Source: Saccoglossus kowalevskii
Lineage: Eukaryota; Hemichordata; Enteropneusta; Harrimaniidae
Reading direction: 5' to 3'
Length of the DNA stretch: 45,738 nucleotides
Assembly: GCF_000003605.2 (NCBI RefSeq)
Contig: NW_003151255.1
Coordinates: 409,672-455,409, forward strand
Shown piece after piece: positions 34,753 through 45,610 of the stretch. Numbering within the stretch: position 1 is the first letter of the stretch; each line of letters starts with the position of its first letter. The notes beneath the pieces are model-generated. The model was not told the DNA's origin. It saw nothing but the letters and a program-made list of their open reading frames with translations, and did no database searches. The translations under genes and the position numbers were made by a program.

Positions 34753-37505
34753 GTGAGTGTATGGCATGTGTAAACACTGGTACCGTATTTGGTTCATTAG
34801 TAAATGCTAAAAGACAGAGATGTGTTTATAAACAAAATGAGTTGAATTTCATTGTCACATGTTGCAATTATACCTGTACAGTACGTAACTTACCGGTAAC
34901 TTTTTTTTTTTTTTAAATTTGTTCGCACTCATGGATAGTTCCGAACATTGAATGGCACTGTTGTCTCTGATCCTGACATTATATAGAGTGCATGTTTGCC
35001 ACAGAATGTTTGAGACTACATGACAGGGATGTACAACCATCTCTCTATCAAATGGCAATTTATTGCGCTATTTTGTTGTCAACCAGGTCCGGCAAAACGC
35101 AAACTCCTGTGAACCTTAACCAAAGTTCCTCCAATGTAGCATCCATTAATGAATGAACTTTACTAATATTTGACTAGCTTTAATTTCCAGAAAAATTTCA
35201 AAATTGACTCGTAAGTACAAATTTCAATAATGTCACTGGTACACTAAATATTGCTGACGGGCTTTTAGTACAAACTTTTTGATTAAAATAATAGTAATTT
35301 TTAATCAAATGTTATTATTCCTAGGATAAATGTTCGTACAAGCGTGTACCCATGAACCTTTGCATTTTCAGTATGAGTTGAATAGCTTGGGACTCCATTC
35401 CTCCTTTTGCACAGATGACGCCCCCTGTGCTTTAACTTAGATACACAAACATTGTTGATTAATTAATTAATTGACTAATTATTATTCAACTAACCTAATA
35501 AATATGTAGAAATTTCAGATTTAGTTAACCACATTATTTTATATCACCATGTCAATAATGCACAGAAGGTCAAAAAGTCACATTTTAGTCATTTGGCCTC
35601 TCTGTATGATGCCTTTTGTGTTTCTGTAATAATTATACAAAAGTTTTTCTTAATTAATTGACAATGTAAACCACTGTTCACCTGCTGAGATGTACAGGTA
35701 CATGTACCTGCTCTGGGCAATATTGTCGTATGATGGGTACCACGGCAACATCGCAGTACATTGGAAGTTAGACTATGACTTAATAAGATGCAATAGAGCA
35801 TGTATCCATCTGTAATTATGGGTCGGTGAATTTCAGCTTTGAAGCTACTTTTGCTTCAGTACTTTTTATCATCACACTTCACTATAGCATTATTGATTTA
35901 ATATAAAAACGTTGTTATATGAATGAGTTTTTGTAGCTGCTTGGTAGGCCAAGTATGCACATTTTCATCTATTTTGGGATTCACTGTTTCTACATGAACG
36001 TACAACGTAATGAGTTCTCTACATTGCGTGTACATCTACTCACGCAACCATTGCATTATAAAGGTCTGGCCTCAAAATCGGTATTTGTAATAGCTTTCAC
36101 ATAGCAAGTTGAAAGTATTGAAGGATATTTCACGAGGTGTTTTTCACTATTTAAGACAAGGTTTAATCATTTATTCTATGTTATCAAAATTATATAATAC
36201 ACATTTTTTAGTTTGTTTTTCCAACTATCATACTTGCTTTTTTAGTAGCCATTGCAATTAGGAAAGTGACTAAGGTGCATCTGGCCAAAAGAAACCATAT
36301 TTTAATAAACCATGAACCAGCATAGAATAAATCCAATTTTTGGTCTTATTGCTTTTCTATTAAAGATGTGTTTGTTATCAACGTCAATTTTTGTCATCTT
36401 TCTTAAAACAAACCTTAATAATTTTTTTCACAAATTTTTCAATTACTTTCAGACAATGGTTAAAAAAATTAGATTCATCTAGTGCAAAGTTTACAAAGAA
36501 ATTTAAAAAAAAAAAAATTCTTACACACTCAAAAAGTTGCATCAAATTTTTGTCAAAGAAATTATGCATTTTATAAGGGTATTGCAACTCATATGGTATT
36601 CAAGGAGTGGTATATAATTACTGGTAGATATTAAAGATAAATTGCTAGATCATAGTATATACAGCGTTTAATTATACACAGTTGTCACTCAAACAGTTTG
36701 AGCCTTGGGGTCGTATTTTCCTCAGCTAATGAGTGGAAGTTAAAGGATTATATGTACATGGAATGTTCTGAATATAGTAAAAAACTATTCTCGATTGGTA
36801 ACATGTCTGCAAACTATTCATAGAGTGATCCAGGGTTATATCTGTTTTGATTGCAATAATCTTTTGAATGGTCGCATGCTGTTTTCTCATAGCTTTGAAT
36901 GTCTGGCTTTAACTTCTGTGTGTTACTGATATTCCTTGCATTATGGGAGAGAACTTCTCACTGTATATTATAGAAAGCTTGGTATTACACTGGAAACTCT
37001 GTTAAAATTAAGTGTCAACATTTTAATAGTATTGGGATTTATATCAATTATAATACATGTACCGGTATATAGAACTTTTTTCATCCCATGTCACTGAACA
37101 AATTTGAAGATAGAAAAAAAAAAAACAGTTAAAAAGTGCCAATTTTTATCATTTTTCTCAAAAATTGTCCGGTGACCCAATACAATTATCAGCATCCTAG
37201 TAAAAATGAAGGCATGAAGGAAATTACATACACATTTGGGTCTTCAATTTGACCCAAGTTTCCTTAATACTCGTGAATCAACCTTCCATCTTTATATGGC
37301 GTTCTCAGTCAGTGAATAAAAATTCCTGTAAATCCTGATGTAAAAAATACAGGAAGTTGTCGATCATTAAAAGTGATGTACTGGAAACAGAAGTCATTTA
37401 TCGGCGAAGTAAAAAAATATATTCACAGCTAAATATAACACACTGGCATACCCGGTGATGATTATATTCTACATAAATTTTGGAAATATAGTCATTTAAT
37501 TGTGT
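34753..37505. other. Non-coding stretch downstream of the orphan exon
   Basis: I searched for a phase-2 continuation. TTTGCATTTTCAG ending at 35371 is a good acceptor but meets a stop within three codons. 35691-35816 is open (MYRYMYLLWAILSYDGYHGN...) without splice support. Neither is called. Confidence 0.45.
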
Positions 37506-37706
37506 ACAGTAAAATTACTTTATTTTAGCTGGAATAAATTTTTGCTGAAAAGACATTTTTGTGTGTTTGGTATGGTATTTATTTTCACTGATTTTTGATG
37601 TAAGCTAGTAAAAAAGGTATATTCGCTGAGTGTTATTCTCACTGAATCATCCTTTCAGCGAAAATAGCGAAAATAAATTACAAGCGAAATAAAGTATTTA
37701 ACAGTG
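37506..37706. mobile_element. AT-rich palindromic MITE, copy 3 (inverted)
   Basis: Reverse-orientation relative of 24274-24482 and 25053-25262: ACAGTAAAATTACTTTATTT at left, AAATAAAGTATTTAACAGTG at right. Diverged. Confidence 0.75.
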
Positions 37707-38275
37707 TAATATTCGGCAGTGCAATCAACATGTTGTCTAAATGTCTGTTACATTAAATTAAAAATTAAATTAAATTAAAAATATTTTCTGCTTATACACA
37801 TGAAATGATATAATAAAGTCATAAATTGAGGGAGAGTATAAATTTCAAAAAGTGCAAACTTATGTTTCTACACACTTTCAAGCATGTTTCTTGTCTGTGT
37901 TTTGGCTGTTTTTATAGAGTTTGTACAATGTGTACGTCCATGTCATATTTTAACACAATATATGTCATATCTAAAATAGAGACAGACGTTTTATTATAAT
38001 ATAAATTTTTACCATATTCTCACTTTACTATGCTCATGCTATTTTTAACACATATAATTTATGTTGTGATTTTAATTTGAGCATTACAAAATAAAATTTT
38101 ACCCCTCCCCCAAAACTGAACGACTTTCATTTCTTGTGTATCAATTTTAATTGCAATCTGATTACAATCTGATGTATGCTGTAGGCTCACTTTTTTTATT
38201 TTTTATATTTTCTTTATTTTTTGTTTTGGTTTTACTTACTAGTTAAGGCAACCAGCATAGATATTTAAAAAAAAT
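37707..38275. other. Non-coding stretch
   Basis: Low-complexity AT-rich DNA between two MITEs. Nothing recognised. Confidence 0.5.
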
Positions 38276-38574
38276 TTAAAGAGCAGTGGTCGTCGCGCTG
38301 CACATGTGTGACATTTGTGTTGATATTCCCACAATCCAATGTGCTCTTCTAATAGAAATTACAAGTATGAGGTTTGGCCTGGGCGGGACTTGCACTAATT
38401 ACCACTGGTGACTGCTTCGATACTTTCCAATCACCTGAAAAAAATATCTAATTTAAGCTTGGTAACATCTCAGTTTGTACTTGTTGATCTGCGCAACAGT
38501 CAAGGTTTCCATCTTTGTTTATACGAGACACATATATCTCGCACATGCGTGGCACGACGACTACCGCCCTTTAA
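38276..38574. mobile_element. TTAA-flanked MITE, copy 2 (299 bp)
   Basis: TTAA at both ends. The left end AGAGCAGTGGTCGTCGCGCT is degraded; the right end, read inward, is AGGGCGGTAGTCGTCGTGCC. Interior is clearly homologous and collinear with 4331-4635. More diverged from the likely consensus than copy 1. Confidence 0.8.
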
Positions 38575-38901
38575 AACTTAGTAAAGTCAGTCTTATCAAT
38601 AAATGATAGCCCCAAAGTTAAGTCGCTTTGATTTGCAACAATCGACGGTCCCTTTGTGAAGCGATGGCTTATTATTGTAGTCACTCACATGTGGGCAATG
38701 ATTTCTGTGAAAGAGATCGTGAAATATTACTATGTGATAGTTGTACATTTCATAAATGTGTTTATAACACTTTAAGCAACCCAAGGTCTGAAATAAAATA
38801 CCCGCTAACTAATTTTCTTGCTCGATTATACATAAGTTTATGAAGTTATCCAACCAAAGACAGAATAACGTGACAATTTCTTGTAAGCACTGACTGCATG
38901 A

Positions 38902-39165
38902 ATGCTTGTCATGCATGTGCACCAAGAAGGTGCTGATTGTGTTGGGTCTGCGTCAACTGTGGTTAAAGCCATATACCAAGATTTCCATGAAGCAAAAATA
39001 CATGAATCACCAGATGAGACATGGTGGTAATACAAAAGACAATTAGAGCATTTCATTGAACCTGTACTGAATGCAAGAGGCTGGGTACATTGTGGAGGTA
39101 GAGGTTATGCTAGGACAACTACATGTATTAAGTCATGTCACTTGATGATGTGGCATTTAATTTGA
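38902..39165 (+). pseudogene. Probable decayed coding relic
   Basis: One frame stays protein-like for 86 codons apart from a single TAA at 39028-39030. Before the stop it reads GADCVGSASTVVKAIYQDF and HEAKIHESPDETWW. After it, in the same frame, it reads YKRQLEHFIEPVLNARGW and VHCGGRGYARTTTC. The frame starts just after a TGA at 38899 and ends at TGA 39163-39165. A cysteine-rich open stretch (38628-38843, another frame) lies just upstream and may be part of the same relic. I do not recognise the family; an old transposon or retrogene is plausible. Chance cannot be excluded. Confidence 0.35.
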
Positions 39166-39459
39166 TCACATTGAATTGAGTCAGTAATCTTTATTTTTTA
39201 ATGCGATAACACTGTAAGTTAAAAGCCCTGTATTATGGTGCAGACCTACCTCGTAAACCTTTATAAAGTTCACACCATATATATAATTAAACAGGCCAAT
39301 GACTTTATGGTCGGATTCTTGTATTGTACTTCATTGAAATTCAGTTATTTTGCAACAACACGGTTTGGTTGTTTTTTTAAGAAACCCAATTGATGTACAT
39401 GCACATGTAGGAATATAGGAGGTATGTAAATGTACGGAAAAACAGCCATTGCAAGTGTC

Positions 39460-39570
39460 TCTGCGAGTTCACAATGGCAAAAAAACAGGTGATTGTGAGT
39501 TCACAATGGCAAATAACTAACAATTGAGAGTTTGCAATGGCAAAAAAACTGATGATTGAGAGTTCACAGT
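39460..39570. repeat. Short tandem repeat of about 33 bp
   Basis: GAGTTCACAATGGCAAA-type units near 39465, 39498, 39530 and 39560, diverged. Confidence 0.8.
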
Positions 39571-40313
39571 AACACATAAAACAAAAGGCTGATTTGTATT
39601 GTTGAGCGTTGCTGTGGCGGTGGAAAAGAGAAAACAGTTTTGAAGCGTTGTGTGAACCATCAAAGGTATGCCAACAGTCAACCAATGGTTCGGTAGATGT
39701 GAATTCACACAACCCTGCTGTTACATTGTACCAAACATGAAGTGGAGAGATTTGACACAGCATAATAATGTCAAACTCTTTTGCGAGGACGTTTCATTTG
39801 GTGAATTACTTGAGGAAAAAACGTTGTGACAGGATGCAATTCACAGTGTTCCACAGAGTCATTGTATTCATAGTTCTAATGACAAAATGATCCAGAACGT
39901 GGCATGTAGTCTGCAGACAGCGACACGTTTTACCGGCAAACTGCACTGCAGTCTGAATCATTACAAATATAAAAACCTGGGCATCATTTTATTTTTGTTG
40001 TCCAGTTGGTCCATGGTCTAACCTATGATTGTCACAAAAATTTGAGTCAATTCAGTTCCCAGGGTTAGTTGTTAATTTTCCTTTCCTCTTTTGCTTCGCT
40101 CGATACTTTACAAATTGGAATTAAGAAATTTTGCAATTGTTTCCATAATGATTATATTTCATCTCATCTTCAGTTTAGCACAGTTCCATGAGCCAGGGAA
40201 TGCATGCTGTTTTTCATATGAAGTTTAACGTTACAAATTTATGAATAATTTCATTAAATTTACTGAGTTTCGAGTGTGATGCATGTTTTCATCAAATGCA
40301 ATGGGAATTTATC
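39571..40313. other. Non-coding stretch
   Basis: Some open stretches in several frames, none with splice support or recognisable product. Confidence 0.4.
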
Positions 40314-40520
40314 CCCCATAATGCATTGCACATGCAAATGCTCAGTCGGCGCAAAACTTGAATTACCTCCCATAATGCAATGTCATAAGCTCAGTAAATG
40401 CCAACCTTGAATTTTTCACCCACAATGCATTGCATAATATGCTCAGTAACATGCTCAGTAAATACAAACCTTAAATTTTTTACCCACAATGCTTTGCATA
40501 ATATGCTCAGTAGATGCAAA
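40314..40520. repeat. Four-copy diverged tandem repeat with CCCAYAATGCATTGC motif
   Basis: Units of about 50-64 bp carry CCCATAATGCATTGC (40315), CCCATAATGCAATG (40369), CCCACAATGCATTGC (40419) and CCCACAATGCTTTGC (40483). Each is followed by GCTCAGTAAATGC-like sequence. The motif resembles the ZNF143/Staf binding consensus. Confidence 0.8.
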
Positions 40521-40756
40521 ACATAATGAAAAACATATTTCTTGATATAAAGTGTACCGATATGTTACAGTAGCGCATTTCACTTTTCAATTTTCTGAAA
40601 AATATGTGATTTTTCCCCACTTTTGCAGTTTGAAACTGACTAGGGAAAAAATGTAGTTATATCTGACTAGTACAAATCTAGTCATTTTGTCCAACTGCAA
40701 ATTTTGCGAATTCCAGGTCAATTCAATTATTAAGGTAGCACTTTTCAGTGGACCAA

Positions 40757-40854
40757 TGGATTCCCAAACATCAACCGAGATCTTTGATCCCTTCATTAAA
40801 CTGCATGGATTCCCAAACATCAACTGAGATCTTTGATCACTTCATTAAACTGCA
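40757..40854. repeat. Tandem duplication, 49-bp unit x2
   Basis: TGGATTCCCAAACATCAAC-led unit at 40757 is repeated at 40806 with two differences. Confidence 0.93.
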
Positions 40855-41095
40855 TGATACAGGGTTAATTACATTGCATGCACCACTGGAAATACAGCCA
40901 ATTATCATCAATCTAAGTATAGCTCCTACTTTAACCTGTGATAATGATGATATTATAAAAATAATAACAGCATACCACTTCTAGAGATTCAGTTTATTAA
41001 ACTCTTGTGAATTGTGATGGTCTCTTGTACAGTGGCATTTAATACATGTATGTTAATTAATTAGATTTCACTTTATATATCCACATTTGCTATTT

Positions 41096-43032
41096 GGGTT
41101 GTGGTTTGCAGCTTGTCTTCACACGGGTTGTGGTTTGCAGCTTGTCTTCACATGGGTTGTGGTTTGCAGCTTGTCTTCACACGGGTTGTGGTTTGCAGCT
41201 TGTCTTCACACGGGTTGTGGTTTGCAGCTTGTCTTCACACGGGTTGTGGTTTGCAGCTTGTCTTCACACGGGTTGTGGTTTGCAGCTTGTCTTCACATGG
41301 GTTGTGGTTTGCAGCTTTTCTTCACCCGGGTTGTGGTTTGCAGCTTGTTTTCACACGGGTTGTGGTTTGCAGCTTGTCTTCACATAGGTTGCGGTTTGCA
41401 GCTTGTCTTCACATGGGTTGTGGTTTGCAGCTTGTCTTCACATGGGTTGTGGTTTGCAGCTTGTCTTCACATGGGTTGTGGTTTGCAGCTTGTCTTCACA
41501 TGGGTTGTGGTTCGCAGCTTGTCTTCACATGGATTGTGGTTTACAGCTTGTTTTCACATGGGTTGTGGTTTACAGCTTGTCTTTACATGGGTTGTGGTTT
41601 ACAGCTTGTCTTCACTTGGGTTGTGGTTTGCCACTTAAATTGTCTTCACAACGGTTGTGGTTTGTAGCTTGTGTTCACATGGGTTGTGGTTTCCCACTTG
41701 TCTTCACAACGGTTGTGTTTTGCAGCTTGTCTTCACATGGGTTGTGGTTTGCCACTTGTCTTCACAACGGTTGTGTTTTGCAGCTTGTCTTCACATGGGT
41801 TGTGTTTTGCAGCTTGTTTTCACATGGGTTGTGTTTTGCAGCTTGTCTTCACATGGGTTGTGGTTTACAGCTTGTCTTCACATGAGTTGAGGTTTGCACC
41901 TTGTCTTCACATGAGTTGTGGTTTGCACCTTGTCTTCACATGGGTTGTGGTTTGCACCTTGTCTTCACATGGGTTGTGGTTTGCACCTTGTCTTCACATG
42001 GGTTGTGGTTTGCACCTTGTCTTCACATGGGTTTATGTGGTATGCACCCTGTCTTCACATGGGTTGTGGTTTGCAGCTTGTCTTCACATGGGTTGTGGTT
42101 TGCAGCTTGTCTTCACACGGGTTGTGGTTTGCAGCTTGTCTTCACAGGGGTTGTGGTTTGCAGCTTGTCTTCACACGGGTTGTGGTTTGCAGCTTGTCTT
42201 TACACGGGTTGTGGTTTGCAGCTTGTCTTCACACGGGTTGTGGTTTGCAGCTTGTCTTCACACGGGTTGTGGTTTGCAGCTTTTCTTCACCCGGGTTGTG
42301 GTTTGCAGCTTGTTTTCACACGGGTTGTGGTTTGCAGCTTGTCTTCACATAGGTTGCGGTTTGCAGCTTGTCTTCACATGGGTTGTGGTTTACAGCTTGT
42401 CTTCACATGGGTTGTGGTTTGCAGCTTGTCTTCACATGGGTTGTGGTTTGCAGCTTGTCTTCACATGGGTTATGGTTTGCAGCTTGTCTTCACATGGGTT
42501 GTGGTTTGCAGCTTGTCTTCACATGGATTGTGGTTTACAGCTTGTTTTCACATGGGTTGTGGTTTACAGCTTGTCTTTACATGGGTTGTGGTTTACAGCT
42601 TGTCTTCACTTGGGTTGTGGTTTGCCACTTGTCTTCACAACGGTTGTGGTTTGTAGCTTGTGTTCACATGGGTTGTGGTTTCCCACTTGTCGTCACAACG
42701 GTTGTGTTTTGCAGCTTGTCTTCACATGGGTTGTGGTTTGCCACTTGTCTTCACAACGGTTGTGTTTTGCAGCTTGTCTTCACATGGGTTGTGTTTTGCA
42801 GCTTGTTTTCACATGGGTTGTGTTTTGCAGCTTGTCTTCACATGGGTTGTGGTTTACAGCTTGTCTTCACATGAGTTGAGGTTTGCACCTTGTCTTCACA
42901 TGAGTTGTGGTTTGCACCTTGTCTTCACATGGGTTGTGGTTTGCACCTTGTCTTCACATGGGTTGTGGTTTGCACCTTGTCTTCACATGGGTTGTGGTTT
43001 GCACCCTGTCTTCACATGGGTTGTGGTTTGCA
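41096..43032 (+). repeat. 29-bp minisatellite, about 67 copies, with a duplicated block of about 970 bp
   Basis: The unit begins GGGTTGTGGTTTGCAGC and continues TTGTCTTCACAT. Variants occur in ordered zones: CACACGGG copies, CACATGGG copies, TTTACAGC copies, TTGCCAC/CACAACGG copies, then TTTGCACC copies. The whole order occurs twice. Diagnostic variants recur at fixed offsets: TTTTCTTCACCCGGG and CACATAGG at 965 bp, and GTGTTCACATGGG and CATGAGTTGAGG at 989 bp. The shift is explained by one extra unit minus a 5-base AAATT insertion near 41636. Forward frames up to 402 codons exist here in all three phases, with a 29-residue period, because the unit contains no stop triplet in any forward frame. 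This is an expected by-product, so no gene is called. Confidence 0.97.
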
Positions 43033-43987
43033 TAATTTATTCATACACATATACAATGTATACATGTATGTGCTATGTATTCTCTTCCATACTATCAGCC
43101 ATGCAGGAAGCCTTGTATATCTCTATATTTCCGAAAACTTTTAATTGTAAAAAAAAAAAAAAAGCAAAAAAAAAACATGCAGTCACATTGATTTTGAAAA
43201 CAAATTCATTTTCTGTTTAAATGTTATAAATGTTGAATATTATGTTTCTATCACTTGAGTTTGATGTGCGTTTTGAATTCTAAAGAATGCTGTCAGTTGC
43301 ATTACATCATATACTGTGTAGCAGTCAAAACATAATATTCATTTAAATTATTAAAGTTAAAAATGATTTGTCTGACCCTCTAAATAATTCATGATTTCAG
43401 GTAAAAACTGACATGTATTGCTCAGTTACTCTAAATGTAATTTTACACCCCGTAAATTGTACTTGTAATGGAAGCACTGGGATTTTCTTGCTGTTGAAAT
43501 TTCTCAGTTTAAAAAGAAAAGAAAAACATATCAGAACTGGAAATTATGTGAGTGGGAGATGTATAGGTAGGATAGTATTGTTAAAATAACTATCTCAGTT
43601 TTATAAATCATTATCTTGCCGATTATATTCAGTGTACACGCTGTGTAAGTATGTGACATGCCTCCGGCACACAGCGACTCTCTGTGCAAGTGCAGTTGTA
43701 ATGTCATACAAGGCTGTGGCATACTGAAATTCATCCTATTAAACTCAGTATTACATGCTAAATTTTACTTTCAAAATGCCTACATCTCACAGTGCCCTGT
43801 CCAACAATATGAGCTATCCCACAATGCAATGTTACCACCAAATTTTATCTGATGAAATAACTGTTCGTATGAAAGGAATCACTTTCACGTAGTCATAAAA
43901 GGAATAATATTTTGAACATGTCGAAAAAGAAACTTTCTTTTACCATACTTCCTCGATCATAAGCCCAGGACCTGAACATGTAAAATC
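43033..43987. other. Non-coding stretch
   Basis: Poly-A tracts near 43150. Otherwise unremarkable AT-rich DNA. The small frame at 43658-43852 has no support. Confidence 0.5.
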
Positions 43988-44700
43988 GAAATCGCACATT
44001 TTCACCATTGCGGACCCGGATCTCAGTTATGCATGGATGGATTTTGCTCAAATTTGGTACATACATTAAACATAATAGGACCTTGATGCACGTCATTTTT
44101 TTTTTTTGGATCGGGTTTGAAATGGCGTCCATTTTGTTTTAAAGAATTCAGTTCTGGATCCATATTTGAGACATGCCTGGATTGATCGAGTTCAAACTTC
44201 ACACACACAAGGTACATCATGTCACAAATATGTATGTGCATTTGTTTCATGATCTCATTAACGATAGCCAAATGGCGGCCGGTTTAAGGCCGAAAATGCA
44301 TTGAAATCGCACATTTTCACCATTCCGGACCCGGATCTCAGTTATGCATGGACGGATTTTGTTCAAATTTGGTACATACATTAAACATAATAGGACCTTG
44401 ATGCACGTCATTTTTTTTTTTGGATCAAGTTCGAAATAGCCGACTTGCGGCCATTTTGTTTTAAAGAATTCAGTTCTGGATCCGTATATGAGACATGTCT
44501 GGATTGATCAAGTTTAAACTTCACACACACATGGTACATCATGTCACAAATAGATATGTGCATTTGTTTCATGATCCGCTTAACAATAGCGGAATGATGG
44601 TCATTTTAAGGCCGAAAATGCATCAAAATCACGTATTTTCACAATTCCGGAACCGGATCTCAGTCATGCATGGATGGATTTTGTTCAAATTTAGTACAAT
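43988..44700. repeat. Tandem repeat, about 315-bp unit, 2.2 copies
   Basis: Copies start at GAAATCGCACATTTTCACCA (43988 and 44303) and at a variant near 44624; the third breaks off near 44700. Each carries GGATCTCAGTTATGCATGGA, GGTACATACATTAAACATAA and a T-run. Copies 1 and 2 are close. A divergent single copy lies at about 19355-19625. Minus-strand and plus-strand frames here are repeat-derived. Confidence 0.92.
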
Positions 44701-44729
44701 GTGTTGTACATATGCAGGTGCATTTCGAA

Positions 44730-44752
44730 TCAGACCACTGAAAGTGGTCTGA
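44730..44752. other. Perfect 10-bp hairpin
   Basis: TCAGACCACT, loop GAA, AGTGGTCTGA. Just beyond the point where the third copy of the 315-bp repeat breaks off. No T-run follows; role unknown. Confidence 0.6.
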
Positions 44753-44832
44753 GATTTCGGTCATTGAATGAATTTGAATGTATATGTCACTCAAATATGA
44801 ACGGAACGGGGACGTGTCATTGACAATGACTT

Positions 44833-44990
44833 GTTACAATATGATTTACATATCGTCTGAATTTATGGTTTATTTTCGTTTTGTGATGTTTTTGATCATA
44901 CACAAACTCTCAATGCAAAGCAATTTTCACCATGATGTTTTTCAGCACAATTTGACCTGAAACAACGTCCTTTGACCTAACAGGACACGT
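44833..44990. repeat. Dispersed repeat pair member
   Basis: Diverged match to 26497-26645 (see that stretch). The frame at 44778-44960 is repeat-derived. Confidence 0.55.
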
Positions 44991-45547
44991 GTTTCACTTA
45001 CCAATCAAAATGCTGTGTCGTACTGATAAAATTTATGTAATACAGAAGTGAATTACTGGGATGTTAAAATGCAGTCTATAGCACTGATTTTTTCCCCCCA
45101 AAACTGGTGATTCACAATACTCGAAAGGTAAACTGAGTGTAGAGGAAGTATTTAAACACTTTTTACGATAGTCTCAATGGACATGTTCAAGTAAAATGAT
45201 GTCCAATGACCAGGTTTCACAACTTGACAATCACATTTTTGGTGTTTAGAAAGCTACTACTCAAAGAAATATGAATCACTTCAGTATTGCAACAACGGGG
45301 TTCATCCTGAGTAAATAACAGAATAGAAAGTATGTGAACCACGTTGTGTACATGTACATTCGCCATGTGCTCTGAAATTAATGTTTTCTCATAAAAACAC
45401 AAACCAACTACGGTATCGATCAAGATTATTAGTCCCCGTTCGGACGAAGTCATCTTGTTTTTTGAAAATGTCGTATTTTGGACATGCTTTGTCAGTTTTC
45501 ATTCAAATTTAGTACATAGATCATACATGTTAGGATACATGTCCCCG
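44991..45547. other. Non-coding stretch
   Basis: No supported gene. Confidence 0.5.
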
Positions 45548-45610
45548 ACCGTCCGTGAGTTTCTGAGTCTGTCCGTCCGACCGTCCGTGTGTCCGTCTGT
45601 CCGTGCGTCA
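45548..45610. repeat. CCGT/CTGT-rich tetranucleotide tract within a dispersed repeat
   Basis: Repeated GTCCGTCC/GTCTGTCC units. Flanks (CATTCAAATTTAGTACATAG before, GACCGATTCCGTTCATTC after) resemble the style of the 315-bp family, suggesting a related repeat cut by the window end. Confidence 0.7.

Noticed and set aside
35691..35816. Plus-strand open stretch MYRYMYLLWAILSYDGYHGN...
   Set aside because: No convincing acceptor or donor, and it begins in an ACATGTAC simple repeat.
39377..39763. 128-codon minus-strand frame with internal repeats
   Set aside because: It is driven by the 33-bp tandem repeat at 39460-39570.
41087..43220. Ten overlapping plus-strand frames up to 402 codons with Cys/Leu/Val-rich repeats
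   Set aside because: They arise because the 29-bp minisatellite unit has no forward stop triplet. All three frames are equally open and there is no sign of selection on one of them.
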